From Candidatus Nomurabacteria bacterium (lineage in GTDB: Bacteria; Patescibacteriota; Minisyncoccia; Phycocordibacterales; CAIZLB01), in assembly GCA_943356525.1 (NCBI GenBank), contig CALRFG010000001.1, positions 139,919 to 174,515 of the forward strand: a DNA stretch of 34,597 nucleotides, in the 5' to 3' direction. The position numbers and the translations under genes are program-made. Shown piece by piece: positions 1 to 9,314 of the stretch; the stretch's first letter is position 1, and each line of letters starts with the position of its first letter. The notes under the pieces are model-generated. The model did not search any database. It had not been told where the DNA came from and worked only from the letters and a program-made list of their open reading frames with translations.

Positions 1-32
1 TTTTTTGTTAAAATAGTGTAATATTCAAATCC

Positions 33-374
33 ATGTCAACAGTAACTAAAATTAAAAAAACAGAGGTAACTTCAAAGCTACGTATCAGGGTGAGAGCCAA
101 TGATTCACGTTTGCTAGATAACTCGGTTAAGCAGATTATCGAAACAGCATTGAAACACGATGCGGTTATAAACGGTCCTGTTCCTTTACCTACAGAGATA
201 AAGAAATACACAGTTAACAGATCTGCTTTTATTTACAAAGACTCAAGAGAGCAATTCGAGTCTCGAACACACAGAAGATTGATAGATATCATCAATCCAA
301 GTGCAAAAGTTATCGAAGCTTTAACTAATATGACTTTACCTACAGGTGTGAACGTTGATGTTAAAATGATGTAA
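33..374 (+). CDS. rpsJ: 30S ribosomal protein S10 (uS10)
   Basis: ORF 113 aa with S10 features (KLRIRVRANDSRLLDNSVKQIIETA, PLPTEIKKYTVNRS); first gene of S10 operon. Confidence 0.97.
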   Translation: MSTVTKIKKTEVTSKLRIRVRANDSRLLDNSVKQIIETALKHDAVINGPVPLPTEIKKYTVNRSAFIYKDSREQFESRTHRRLIDIINPSAKVIEALTNMTLPTGVNVDVKMM

Positions 375-463
375 TTAGGATAATTAACCGAACTATTAAA
401 AATTAAAGACAAAATAAAAAATATCAGGTTTGCAGCCTGCTCTATTAACAGAAAAGAAAATAT

Positions 464-1072
464 ATGAAATATTCAATAGCAATAAAACAAAACATGACAC
501 AACTATTTGACGAAAGTGGTAAGGTTTACCCTGCTACAGTTTTATCTTATGGTGATTTAAAAGTTATACAAAATAAAAGTGTTGAAAAAGATGGTTATGA
601 AGCTATACAATTTGGTTTTGGTTCAAAATCAAAAAATCAACTTTCAAAAGCGGTTAAAACTCACTCAGGTGTAAACGATGAGAAAAAAGGATTTGCTTTG
701 CTTAAAGAGGTGAAAGGTATATCAGCTACAAAGGGCGATATGCTTTCTTTTGATTTTGTATCAGGTGACAAAGTTGAAGCTACTGGTATTACAAAAGCTA
801 AAGGTTTCCAAGGTGTTGTAAAGAGATATAACTTTAAAGGAGGTCCAAGATCTCATGGTCAAAAGCATTCAGAAAGAGAGAGAGGTTCATCAGGTGCTGG
901 TGGATATCAAAGAGTTTTCAAAGGAACACGTATGGCCGGCCGTATGGGAGGAGACAAGATGACTTTTAAAAACCTTACAGTTATTTCAGTTGATGCTGAA
1001 AATAAACTTATCTATATAAAAGGAGCAATACCAGGTCGTCGAGGTACTATTATAGAAATAAAACAAAAATAA
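464..1072 (+). CDS. rplC: 50S ribosomal protein L3 (uL3)
   Basis: ORF 202 aa; GGPRSHGQKHSERERGSSGAGGYQRVFKGTRMAGRMGG signature; operon order. Confidence 0.97.
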   Translation: MKYSIAIKQNMTQLFDESGKVYPATVLSYGDLKVIQNKSVEKDGYEAIQFGFGSKSKNQLSKAVKTHSGVNDEKKGFALLKEVKGISATKGDMLSFDFVSGDKVEATGITKAKGFQGVVKRYNFKGGPRSHGQKHSERERGSSGAGGYQRVFKGTRMAGRMGGDKMTFKNLTVISVDAENKLIYIKGAIPGRRGTIIEIKQK

Positions 1073-1106
1073 TCGATAATCGATAATAGAAATTAAAGAT
1101 AAATAT

Positions 1107-1820
1107 ATGACAACAACTACAAAAAATAAAAAAGCAATAGTCTCACTAGACGCTGAGGTATATTCAAAAGAGGGAAAAAAAGTTTCAGATTTTTCACTAC
1201 CAGAAGAAGTGTTTGGCTTAAACTGGAATGCTGACCTTGTGCACCAAGTTATCACATCATTACAAACTGATGCTCGTCATCCTTATGCTCACGCTAAAAC
1301 TAGAGGTGAGGTGTCAGGAGGAGGTAAGAAACCTTGGAGACAAAAAGGTACAGGACGTGCACGTCACGGCTCAACAAGATCACCTATTTGGGTAGGTGGA
1401 GGTGTAGCGCATGGCCCTAATAAAGAAAAAAACTTTGATAGAAAAGTAAATAAGAAAACTAAAAATACAGCTATAAAAACAATTATCTCTCAAAAACATA
1501 GAGATGGTGAAGTTTTATTGGTTGATACTTTAGCATTCGCTGCTCCAAAAACAACTGAGATGAAAAAAATTCTTTCAAATCTTTCAAAGATTAATGATTC
1601 ATTAACAAAGTTTGCAACAAAAAAGCATAATACAGCTTTGTTCATCACAAATGCACAAGACAAAAATCTATACCTTTCTCTAAGAAACTTTGGAAACATA
1701 GAAACACAGTCAGTGGCTGATGTTAATGCAATTATATTATCAAAATATAAATATCTAGTATTTATCGAACCTACAGCATCTATAAATACATTGAAAGATA
1801 GATTGAATAACAATAAATAA
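1107..1820 (+). CDS. rplD: 50S ribosomal protein L4 (uL4)
   Basis: ORF 237 aa; GGGKKPWRQKGTGRARHGSTRSPIWVGGGVAHGP signature. Confidence 0.97.
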   Translation: MTTTTKNKKAIVSLDAEVYSKEGKKVSDFSLPEEVFGLNWNADLVHQVITSLQTDARHPYAHAKTRGEVSGGGKKPWRQKGTGRARHGSTRSPIWVGGGVAHGPNKEKNFDRKVNKKTKNTAIKTIISQKHRDGEVLLVDTLAFAAPKTTEMKKILSNLSKINDSLTKFATKKHNTALFITNAQDKNLYLSLRNFGNIETQSVADVNAIILSKYKYLVFIEPTASINTLKDRLNNNK

Positions 1821-1827
1821 TAAACAT

Positions 1828-2124
1828 ATGACAACTGAAATAAATAAAACAGCAAAAGCTACATATATAAAAAAACCAAGATCAACTGAAAAGGCGATTA
1901 TTGCTACTGATAAAAATAAGTATGTTTTCGAAGTTGATAAAAGAGCAAATAAAGACAATTTACGTCAAGAGATATTGAAGACATATAAAGTATCACCTGT
2001 AAAGATAAACATTATAAACTCACCAGCTAAATCAGTTATGAGAAAAGGTAGACCTGGAACAATATCAGGGTTTAAGAAAGCTATTGTTACATTAAAAAAA
2101 GGCGATAAAATAGACGTTATTTAA
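1828..2124 (+). CDS. rplW: 50S ribosomal protein L23 (uL23)
   Basis: ORF 98 aa; KPRSTEKAIIATDKNKYVFEVDKRANK; operon order. Confidence 0.95.
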   Translation: MTTEINKTAKATYIKKPRSTEKAIIATDKNKYVFEVDKRANKDNLRQEILKTYKVSPVKINIINSPAKSVMRKGRPGTISGFKKAIVTLKKGDKIDVI

Positions 2125-2167
2125 TAAGATAATATAATATAAATAATAAAATTTTAATAATAAAAAT

Positions 2168-3007
2168 ATGAAAAGATTTAAACCAACAACAGATTCAAGA
2201 AGACACATGGTCAATGTAACATACAAGGGTGTGTTAACTACAAATGAACCACATAAAGCACTGACTAGAGGTGTTAAGAGATCTGTTGGTAGAAATAACA
2301 CAGGTCGTATAACAACAAGACATAAAGGAGGAGGTGCTAAAAGATTATATAGAGATATTGATTTCAAGTATGATAAGAAAAATATCCCTGCTAAAATAGT
2401 TTCAGTAGAATATGATCCAAACAGAACAGCTTTTATCTCCCTTGCTCAATATGTTGACGGAGCAAAAACATATATAGTTACTCCAAAAGGTATAAAAGTA
2501 GGTGATGAGTTTATTGTTTCTGAAAAAACAGAAGTAAAACTTGCAAACAGAATGATATTGAAAAATATACCAGTAGGAACAGCTATATACAACATAGAGC
2601 TAAAACCACAAGGTGGAGGTAAAATAGCTCGTTCAGCAGGTAACTATGCCCAAGTAGTAGCACATGACGCTGGATATGCACTTATCAAGATGCCTTCAAG
2701 TGAAGTACGTCGTATTATAGACACAGCTTGGGCCTCAATTGGCGAAGTATCAAACGATGAAAACCATTTACAAAACTTCGGTAAAGCAGGTAAAAGTAGA
2801 TGGTTAGGTATCAGACCTACTGTACGAGGTACAGCCATGAACCCTGTAGATCACCCACATGGAGGTGGAGAAGGTAAACAAGGTCGTGGTAGAAGAAGAG
2901 CTATATCTATATACGGTAAACCAACAGGTAAAGGTCAGAAATCAAGAACACCTAAGAAATACTCAAATAAGTTTATTGTATCACGCCGTAAGGTAGGTAA
3001 GAGATAA
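2168..3007 (+). CDS. rplB: 50S ribosomal protein L2 (uL2)
   Basis: ORF 279 aa; NTGRITTRHKGGGAKRLYR and GTAMNPVDHPHGGGEGK signatures. Confidence 0.98.
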   Translation: MKRFKPTTDSRRHMVNVTYKGVLTTNEPHKALTRGVKRSVGRNNTGRITTRHKGGGAKRLYRDIDFKYDKKNIPAKIVSVEYDPNRTAFISLAQYVDGAKTYIVTPKGIKVGDEFIVSEKTEVKLANRMILKNIPVGTAIYNIELKPQGGGKIARSAGNYAQVVAHDAGYALIKMPSSEVRRIIDTAWASIGEVSNDENHLQNFGKAGKSRWLGIRPTVRGTAMNPVDHPHGGGEGKQGRGRRRAISIYGKPTGKGQKSRTPKKYSNKFIVSRRKVGKR

Positions 3008-3063
3008 TCAAAACACATTACAAACATTGACTAATTACTAATTATTTGTTAAATTTATAACCC

Positions 3064-3408
3064 ATGACACGTTCAATATCAAAAGGCCCATACATAGAAG
3101 AAAGGCTACTTAAAAAAATAGCCGACAAAACTCCAGAGCAAGTGGGGGTTGTTAAAACTTGGTATAGAGACTGTGTTATTGCACCAGAGATGGTTGGATA
3201 TACTTTCGGAGTTCACAACGGTAAAAATCATATAGAAGTATTTGCTACAGAAGATATGGTTGGACACAAGCTTGGAGAATTTTCACCAACACGTAAATTT
3301 ACTCGTCACGGAGGTAAGATGCAGAAAGAGCAAGATGCAGCTAAGAAACAAGCTGAGATTACTGCTGCAAAAGCTGCAAAAGCTTCTCCAGCTGCTAAGA
3401 AAAAATAA
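3064..3408 (+). CDS. rpsS: 30S ribosomal protein S19 (uS19) with Lys/Ala-rich C-terminal tail
   Basis: ORF 114 aa; MTRSISKGPYIEERLL ... HKLGEFSPTRKFTRHGG. Confidence 0.97.
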   Translation: MTRSISKGPYIEERLLKKIADKTPEQVGVVKTWYRDCVIAPEMVGYTFGVHNGKNHIEVFATEDMVGHKLGEFSPTRKFTRHGGKMQKEQDAAKKQAEITAAKAAKASPAAKKK

Positions 3409-3432
3409 TTAATTTAATATAAACATAACAAC

Positions 3433-3801
3433 ATGAAAGCCATATTAAAAAATTATAGACAATCACCAAGAAAAGTAAGACTAGTTACAGATCTTATTAA
3501 AGGTAAAAAAGTTTCAAATGCATTAGATACATTAAACTTTACAACTAAGAGAGCTGTTCCTGTTGTCAAAAAACTTCTAGAATCTGCTATAGCAAACGCT
3601 GTACATGCTGGTTTAGTTGCCGATACTTTGAAAATAAAAAATATAACTGTTGATGAAGGTGTTGTTCTAAAACGTATGATGCCTAGAGCTAGAGGTGTAG
3701 GTGCTCGTATTAACAAAAGAACATCTCATATTCATGTAACATTGAGTATTATAGAAGAAGATAAAAAAGCCAATAAATCAACAGTAAAAAAAACTAAATA
3801 A
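3433..3801 (+). CDS. rplV: 50S ribosomal protein L22 (uL22)
   Basis: ORF 122 aa; [19 protein letters not shown] ... [19 protein letters not shown]. Confidence 0.97.
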   Translation: MKAILKNYRQSPRKVRLVTDLIKGKKVSNALDTLNFTTKRAVPVVKKLLESAIANAVHAGLVADTLKIKNITVDEGVVLKRMMPRARGVGARINKRTSHIHVTLSIIEEDKKANKSTVKKTK

Positions 3802-3807
3802 TAATAT

Positions 3808-4470
3808 ATGACAAAAATAGTTCACCCATACGCACATAGACTAGGAATAATAAAGGATTGGAAATCTCGTTGGTTTTCTATTAATGCTGATTTTAGATTG
3901 AATCTTAAAGGTGACATGTTGATGCGTGATTGGATTACAAAAAATCTTAAAAATCAATACATAGGTCTAGTTGAGATCGAAAGAAATTCTAAGGCTATAA
4001 AAGTTATTATAAACACATCAAGACCCGGTGTAGTTATAGGTAAAAGTGGTGAAGGTGTTATTAAGATCAAAAAATCATTGGAAAAAATCTTGTTGAAAAT
4101 TGGTGAAAAAAATCCAAATCTACAGATAGAAGTTGTTGAAATTAAAAACCCAGAAGGAAATGCATCTATAGTTTCTCAAATGATTGCTGAAGGTATAGAA
4201 AAACGTCTTCCTTACAGAAGAGTTCTTAAGCAAACTGTAGAGAAAGTGATGGCTGTTAAAGATATAAAAGGTATAAGAATATATCTAGGTGGACGTCTTG
4301 CAGGGGCTGATATGGCACGAAGTGAAGAGATAAAAAGAGGTAGAATTCCACTTCAAACAATAAGAGCTGATATAGATTATGCTCGTCATAAAGCACATAT
4401 GCCTTATGGAGACTTAGGTATAAAAGTTTGGATTTATAAAGGCGATATTTTTAATAAAGCACAAAAATAA
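3808..4470 (+). CDS. rpsC: 30S ribosomal protein S3 (uS3)
   Basis: ORF 220 aa; KH domain RPGVVIGKSGEGV, GRLAGADMARSEEIKRGRIPLQTIRADIDY. Confidence 0.97.
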   Translation: MTKIVHPYAHRLGIIKDWKSRWFSINADFRLNLKGDMLMRDWITKNLKNQYIGLVEIERNSKAIKVIINTSRPGVVIGKSGEGVIKIKKSLEKILLKIGEKNPNLQIEVVEIKNPEGNASIVSQMIAEGIEKRLPYRRVLKQTVEKVMAVKDIKGIRIYLGGRLAGADMARSEEIKRGRIPLQTIRADIDYARHKAHMPYGDLGIKVWIYKGDIFNKAQK

Positions 4471-4487
4471 TAAATAAATAGAAATAT

Positions 4488-4910
4488 ATGTTATTCCCAA
4501 AAAAAGTAAAACATCGAAAATGGCAAGTTACTCGACGCAACGCTAAAGTACTTGTTAAAAAAACAGAAACTAGAGGTATTACGTTATCTAACGGAGCATT
4601 TGGTATTGTTGCAGCATCACAAGCTCGTATTACTTCAAATCAGATTGAATCAGCAAGAAAGGTTATATCAAGAACACTTGGTAAAACAGGAAGAATCTGG
4701 ATCAGAATTTTTCCTGACAGACCTTTCACTAAGAAAGCTGCTGAAGTACCCATGGGTTCTGGAAAAGGAGAGCCAGAAGGTTTTTGTTTTGAAACATATG
4801 CAGGTCGTGTACTGTTTGAGGTAGACGGAACAACAGAAGTCTTGGCTAAGGAAGCATTCAGAAAAGCAAACTCTAAATTACCTGTTAAAACTAGAATGAT
4901 AACTAGATAA
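4488..4910 (+). CDS. rplP: 50S ribosomal protein L16 (uL16)
   Basis: ORF 140 aa; WIRIFPDRPFTKKAAEVPMGSGKGEPEGF. Confidence 0.97.
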   Translation: MLFPKKVKHRKWQVTRRNAKVLVKKTETRGITLSNGAFGIVAASQARITSNQIESARKVISRTLGKTGRIWIRIFPDRPFTKKAAEVPMGSGKGEPEGFCFETYAGRVLFEVDGTTEVLAKEAFRKANSKLPVKTRMITR

Positions 4911-4932
4911 ATTTTAAAATAATAAAAAATAT

Positions 4933-5184
4933 ATGACAAAAGATATAACAATTAAAAGTAAAAAAAGAGTCTTAACAGGGGTGGTAACATCAGACAAGAT
5001 GACTGATACTATTACTGTAAAAGTAGATAGATATGTAAAACTACCTAAATATAATAAATATGTAACTATCTCAAAGAAGTTTAAGGCACATGATGCTGGA
5101 AACACTGCAAAGATAGGTGATAAAGTATCTATTATAGAATCAGCACCAATATCAAAAGATAAACATTTTACATTAGTTAAATAA
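4933..5184 (+). CDS. rpsQ: 30S ribosomal protein S17 (uS17)
   Basis: ORF 83 aa; LTGVVTSDKMTDTITVKVDRYVKLPKYNKY. Confidence 0.94.
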   Translation: MTKDITIKSKKRVLTGVVTSDKMTDTITVKVDRYVKLPKYNKYVTISKKFKAHDAGNTAKIGDKVSIIESAPISKDKHFTLVK

Positions 5185-5199
5185 AATAAATATAAATAT

Positions 5200-5571
5200 A
5201 TGATACAACCAGGATCAATAGTAGCAATAGCAGATAACTCAGGAGGTAAAATAGGCCGAGTTTTCAAAGTATTAGGGCATGCAGCAAAAAGATATGCATA
5301 CTTGGGTGATACTGTTATTTTGTCTATACAAAAAGCGGAACCTAGAAAACAAACAAAAAAGAAAGATGTACATAAGGCTGTGGTTGTTCGTGCCAGACAA
5401 GCTTTTAGAAGAAAAGATGGATCTTATGTAAGATTTGATGAGAATGCGGTCGTACTTATTGATAAAGTAAAAGGTGAACCATTGGGAGGACGTATATTCG
5501 GTCCGATACCAAGAGAGATACAAGAAAGAGGTTATCAAACAATAGTATCAAAAGCCCCAGAAATAGTATAG
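5200..5571 (+). CDS. rplN: 50S ribosomal protein L14 (uL14)
   Basis: ORF 123 aa; MIQPGSIVAIADNSGGKIGRVFKVLG ... RIFGPIPREI. Confidence 0.97.
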   Translation: MIQPGSIVAIADNSGGKIGRVFKVLGHAAKRYAYLGDTVILSIQKAEPRKQTKKKDVHKAVVVRARQAFRRKDGSYVRFDENAVVLIDKVKGEPLGGRIFGPIPREIQERGYQTIVSKAPEIV

Positions 5572-5594
5572 ATAAAACACATAATAAAAAATAT

Positions 5595-5810
5595 ATGATA
5601 AAAAAAGGACAAAAAGTAAAAATTTTAATAGGAAGTGATAAAAATAAAACAGGTAATGTTTTAAAAGTTCTTGTTAAAGATCAAAAAGTGTTAGTTGAAG
5701 GTATTAATATGAAGAAAAAACATATTAAAGCCAAATCAGCTGATAAGAAAGGTGAAGTTGTATCAGTTGCAACTCCTATTCATATATCAAACGTAGTAGA
5801 AGTTAAATAA
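5595..5810 (+). CDS. rplX: 50S ribosomal protein L24 (uL24)
   Basis: ORF 71 aa; KKGQKVKILIGSDKNKTGNVLKVL; operon position. Confidence 0.93.
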   Translation: MIKKGQKVKILIGSDKNKTGNVLKVLVKDQKVLVEGINMKKKHIKAKSADKKGEVVSVATPIHISNVVEVK

Positions 5811-5828
5811 TATAATAATCATAAAAAT

Positions 5829-6368
5829 ATGGCTCATAAAACAGTAAAAGAAAAAGTAAAAACAACATTTGACACTTTAAAGGGTGATTTCAAATACAAA
5901 AATAAATTACAAGCTCCTCGTATAACAAGGGTGGTTGTTACTACAACTATTGGTTCTATAAAAGATCCAAAAAAGAAAGAGTTGATGTTGGATAGACTTA
6001 CTAAAATAACAGGACAAAAACCTGTTACAACTCTAGCTAAAAAATCAGTAGCTGGATTTAAACTACGTGCTGGAGACTCATCAGGGTATAAAATAACATT
6101 AAGAGGTGATAGAATGTGGTCATTTCTAGACAAAGTTGTAAACATAGCGCTTCCTCGTACAAAAGACTTTAGAGGTATTTCTGTAACAGGTATAGACTCT
6201 ATGGGAAATTTTTCTTTCGGAATAAAAGAGCATACTGTTTTTCCAGAAACCACAGATGAAAATATACAAGATGTGTTTAGTTTTGGTGCAACAATTGTTA
6301 CAACAAGTAAAACAAAAGAGGAAACAAAAGCATTGCTTGATTCAATAGGTTTCTTATTTAAAAAATAA
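5829..6368 (+). CDS. rplE: 50S ribosomal protein L5 (uL5)
   Basis: ORF 179 aa; TGQKPVTTLAKKSVAGFKLRAG, TKDFRGISVTGIDSMGNFSFGIKEH. Confidence 0.96.
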   Translation: MAHKTVKEKVKTTFDTLKGDFKYKNKLQAPRITRVVVTTTIGSIKDPKKKELMLDRLTKITGQKPVTTLAKKSVAGFKLRAGDSSGYKITLRGDRMWSFLDKVVNIALPRTKDFRGISVTGIDSMGNFSFGIKEHTVFPETTDENIQDVFSFGATIVTTSKTKEETKALLDSIGFLFKK

Positions 6369-6398
6369 TTTTAAAATATATAAAGATAAAATAATAAT

Positions 6399-6584
6399 AT
6401 GGCAAAAAAATCAGTAATACAAAGAGCATTAAAGACACCAAAGTTTAAAAGTAGAGTAGTTAGACGATGTTTTATGTGTGGAAGAAAGAGAGGTTATATG
6501 AGAGATTTCGATATGTGCCGTATCTGTTTTAGAGAGGCTGCGAACGAAGGACTTATTCCAGGTATTAAAAAATCATCATGGTAA
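6399..6584 (+). CDS. rpsN: 30S ribosomal protein S14, zinc-binding type (uS14)
   Basis: ORF 61 aa; [38 protein letters not shown] with C-x2-C...C-x2-C. Confidence 0.97.
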   Translation: MAKKSVIQRALKTPKFKSRVVRRCFMCGRKRGYMRDFDMCRICFREAANEGLIPGIKKSSW

Positions 6585-6619
6585 AAGGAAAAATAATAAC
6601 AAGTAAATAATATAAATAT

Positions 6620-7012
6620 ATGAATCACGGAATATCACAAATAATAAATAACTTAAAGACTGCGAACATTGCGGGTAAAGATAAAACAACTTTAGGTTTC
6701 TCAAAATTTAGAAAATCAATATTGGATAAGCTATCTGATCTAGGTTTTATAGGTGTTATCAAAGTTACAGGTACAGCACCAATACAGTATATAGAAGTTG
6801 GTTTATTATATGACGCTGAAAACAAACCTAAGATAGCTGGAGTACAACAACTCTCAAAATATTCTAGAAGAGTTTACGGTTCATACCGAGAAGCTCATCA
6901 AGTTAAAAATGGATACGGAGCATTGCTAGTATCAACTCCAAAAGGTGTACTTACTGATAGAGAAGTAAGAGCTCAAAAGATAGGTGGAGAGTTTTTATTC
7001 AAGATCTGGTAA
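6620..7012 (+). CDS. rpsH: 30S ribosomal protein S8 (uS8)
   Basis: ORF 130 aa; SKYSRRVYGSYREAHQVKNGYGALLVSTPKGVLTDREVRAQKIGGEFLFKIW. Confidence 0.97.
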   Translation: MNHGISQIINNLKTANIAGKDKTTLGFSKFRKSILDKLSDLGFIGVIKVTGTAPIQYIEVGLLYDAENKPKIAGVQQLSKYSRRVYGSYREAHQVKNGYGALLVSTPKGVLTDREVRAQKIGGEFLFKIW

Positions 7013-7136
7013 TCAGTCAAAAAACATCAAAATTTAATTTCAAAATTTGGGTAAGGGACACCCTGCGTAAGCTAAAGATCTTCCACTTTATAAGTTATAA
7101 ACTGCAAAAGTAGTTAAAGCAAAAAAATAAAAATAT

Positions 7137-7670
7137 ATGTCAAGAATCGGAAAACAAATAACAACAATACCAACAGGAACAACTGTCACATTTACAGACG
7201 GTGTTTTGAAAGTTGTAGGACCTAAAGGTGAATTAACAAAGAAATTTCTACCAGTTGTAGAAGTTACTGTTGAAGGTTCTGAAATATCATTCAAACCAAA
7301 ACAAAACGATGCTTTCGGAAGATCATTGTGGGGAACATATTCATCACATGCTAAAAATATGATAGCTGGTGTAAATACTCCATATGTAAAAAAATTGATA
7401 CTAGAAGGAGTTGGGTATAAAGGAGAGGTGCAGGGAACTACTTTAAAATTAGCTCTAGGATTTTCTCATCCTGTTAACGTTGAGATACCTTCAGATGTAA
7501 CTGTGCTTATAGAAAAAGGAACATTTACTTTCACAAGTATAGATAAAGAGTCAGTAGGTAGTTTTTCAGCCAAAGTTAGATCACTTAAAAAACCAGAACC
7601 ATATAAAGGTAAAGGATTTAGATATGATGATGAAATTATTAAGAGAAAACAAGGTAAAAAAGCCGCTTAG
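7137..7670 (+). CDS. rplF: 50S ribosomal protein L6 (uL6)
   Basis: ORF 177 aa; MSRIGKQITTIPTGT ... KKPEPYKGKGFRYDDEIIKRKQGKK. Confidence 0.97.
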   Translation: MSRIGKQITTIPTGTTVTFTDGVLKVVGPKGELTKKFLPVVEVTVEGSEISFKPKQNDAFGRSLWGTYSSHAKNMIAGVNTPYVKKLILEGVGYKGEVQGTTLKLALGFSHPVNVEIPSDVTVLIEKGTFTFTSIDKESVGSFSAKVRSLKKPEPYKGKGFRYDDEIIKRKQGKKAA

Positions 7671-7698
7671 TTAAATAAATAAAAGTAATAATAAATAT

Positions 7699-8040
7699 AT
7701 GAAAAGAATAATTTTATCAAACAGAGACAGAATAAAAAATAGAATCAGAGCTAAAGTGATTGGTTCACAAGAGCGACCTAGATTAACGGTGTTTAAATCT
7801 AATAAATTTACTTATGCTCAAATCATAGATGATAATCAAGGTAAAACATTAGTTGAGGCAAATAGTTCTGAAATGAAAGCTAAAAAAATGGATGCTGCTA
7901 TGGAAGTTGGTAAGGCAGTAGCCACAAAAGCTAAAACTGCAGGTATAACAAAAGTAGTTTTTGATAGAAATGGTTACAAATACACAGGTCGAATATTAGC
8001 ATTAGCCGAAGCTGCTCGTAAAGCCGGATTAGAATTTTAA
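7699..8040 (+). CDS. rplR: 50S ribosomal protein L18 (uL18)
   Basis: ORF 113 aa; RPRLTVFKSNKFTYAQIIDD ... FDRNGYKYTGRILALAEAARKAGLEF. Confidence 0.97.
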   Translation: MKRIILSNRDRIKNRIRAKVIGSQERPRLTVFKSNKFTYAQIIDDNQGKTLVEANSSEMKAKKMDAAMEVGKAVATKAKTAGITKVVFDRNGYKYTGRILALAEAARKAGLEF

Positions 8041-8064
8041 TCAATATAAATATATAATAAAATT

Positions 8065-8838
8065 ATGACAGACGATAACAATACAAACGATATAATAAAT
8101 ACAACAGACGAATCTACTGAAGATACTACTACTCCAGCAACAGACACCTTAGTGGTTGCTGATGCTATAGCTCAGGAGATAGAGGCCGCTGTTGAATCAG
8201 CTCCAGAACCTGAAGTAGACCCAACACCAGTTGTTGATGAAGCAAATATCGCTCCTGCTCCAACAGTTTCATCTACTGCTAACGCTCCTGCTTCAAGAAC
8301 TTTTACTAAAAATGAAAGACCTCCCCGAGGTGGTCCAAGACGTGGAGGTGATAATAGAGGTCCAAAAAGAGAAGCTAAGCCAAAGCCAGAATTTGATCAA
8401 AAGATAGTGTCAATCAGAAGAGTAACCCGTGTTACTTCAGGAGGAAGAAAATTTTCTTTCGCGGTTGCAGTTATCGCAGGTGATAGAAAAGGTAGAATTG
8501 GTTTTGGAACTGGAAAAGGTTTAGATACTGCCATGGCAGTTGATAAAGCTTATAAAAAAGCTAAAGCAAATATGATAAGACTTCCTCTTACAAAAACTGG
8601 AACTATTCCTCATGACGTATCAGCTAAGTATTCTTCATCTCAAGTTGAGCTTAGACCTGCACCGGGTAAGGGTATAGTTGCAGGATCATCAGTTCGTGAT
8701 GTTATAGAGATAGCGGGTATACGTGATGTTATAGGTAAATTGAGATCTGGTACAAAGAACCCTATGAACAATGCGAAAGTAGTTATAAAAGCATTGTCAA
8801 CATTGTCTGCAAGTAAAAAAGTTAAACACACAAAATAA
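8065..8838 (+). CDS. rpsE: 30S ribosomal protein S5 (uS5) with ~108 aa acidic/RGG-rich N-terminal extension
   Basis: ORF 257 aa; S5 core KIVSIRRVTRVTSGGRKFSFAVAVIAGDRKGRIGFGTGKG preceded by Asp/Glu/Thr/Pro-rich segment and PPRGGPRRGGDNRGP. Confidence 0.96.
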   Translation: MTDDNNTNDIINTTDESTEDTTTPATDTLVVADAIAQEIEAAVESAPEPEVDPTPVVDEANIAPAPTVSSTANAPASRTFTKNERPPRGGPRRGGDNRGPKREAKPKPEFDQKIVSIRRVTRVTSGGRKFSFAVAVIAGDRKGRIGFGTGKGLDTAMAVDKAYKKAKANMIRLPLTKTGTIPHDVSAKYSSSQVELRPAPGKGIVAGSSVRDVIEIAGIRDVIGKLRSGTKNPMNNAKVVIKALSTLSASKKVKHTK

Positions 8839-8870
8839 TCAAATAATTTTGGTATAATAAAAATAAATAT

Positions 8871-9314
8871 ATGCAATTACATACATTAAAAAGAAAAACA
8901 CAAAGACAGACTAAACAACAAGTTGGTCGTGGAAGCAAAAGAGGTAAAACATCAGGACGTGGACAAAAAGGTCAAACATCACGTGCTGGTCGTAAACTAC
9001 GTCCAGAGATTAGAGAGATCATTAAAAAGATCCCAAAACTAAGAGGTCGTGGTAAAAATATCAATAAATCTTTCGAAATAAAACCTGTGGCATTAAACGT
9101 TTCAGTTTTTGCAGAGATAGAAAATGGTACTGTTTTGACACCACAAAAACTTGTAGATTTAAAATTGGTTAAATTGTTGAAAGGTAAAGTTCCTAAAGTT
9201 AAAATTTTAGCTAATGGTGAAATTACAAATGCATTAACATTTAAAAAATTCACAATCTCAAAAGCTGCAATCGAGAAAATCGAGAAAGCTGGAGGCAAAG
9301 TATATGTTAAATAA
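8871..9314 (+). CDS. rplO: 50S ribosomal protein L15 (uL15)
   Basis: ORF 147 aa; RGSKRGKTSGRGQKGQTSRAG; follows S5 with no uL30 between. Confidence 0.96.
   Translation: MQLHTLKRKTQRQTKQQVGRGSKRGKTSGRGQKGQTSRAGRKLRPEIREIIKKIPKLRGRGKNINKSFEIKPVALNVSVFAEIENGTVLTPQKLVDLKLVKLLKGKVPKVKILANGEITNALTFKKFTISKAAIEKIEKAGGKVYVK

Noticed and set aside
4552-4824. 90-aa forward ORF overlapping L16
   Set aside because: Alternative frame of rplP with no family resemblance.
9291-9295. GGAGG 8 nt before the secY start, resembling a Shine-Dalgarno site
   Set aside because: It lies in the conserved L15 C-terminal codons (AGGKVYVK), and no other gene shows SD motifs.
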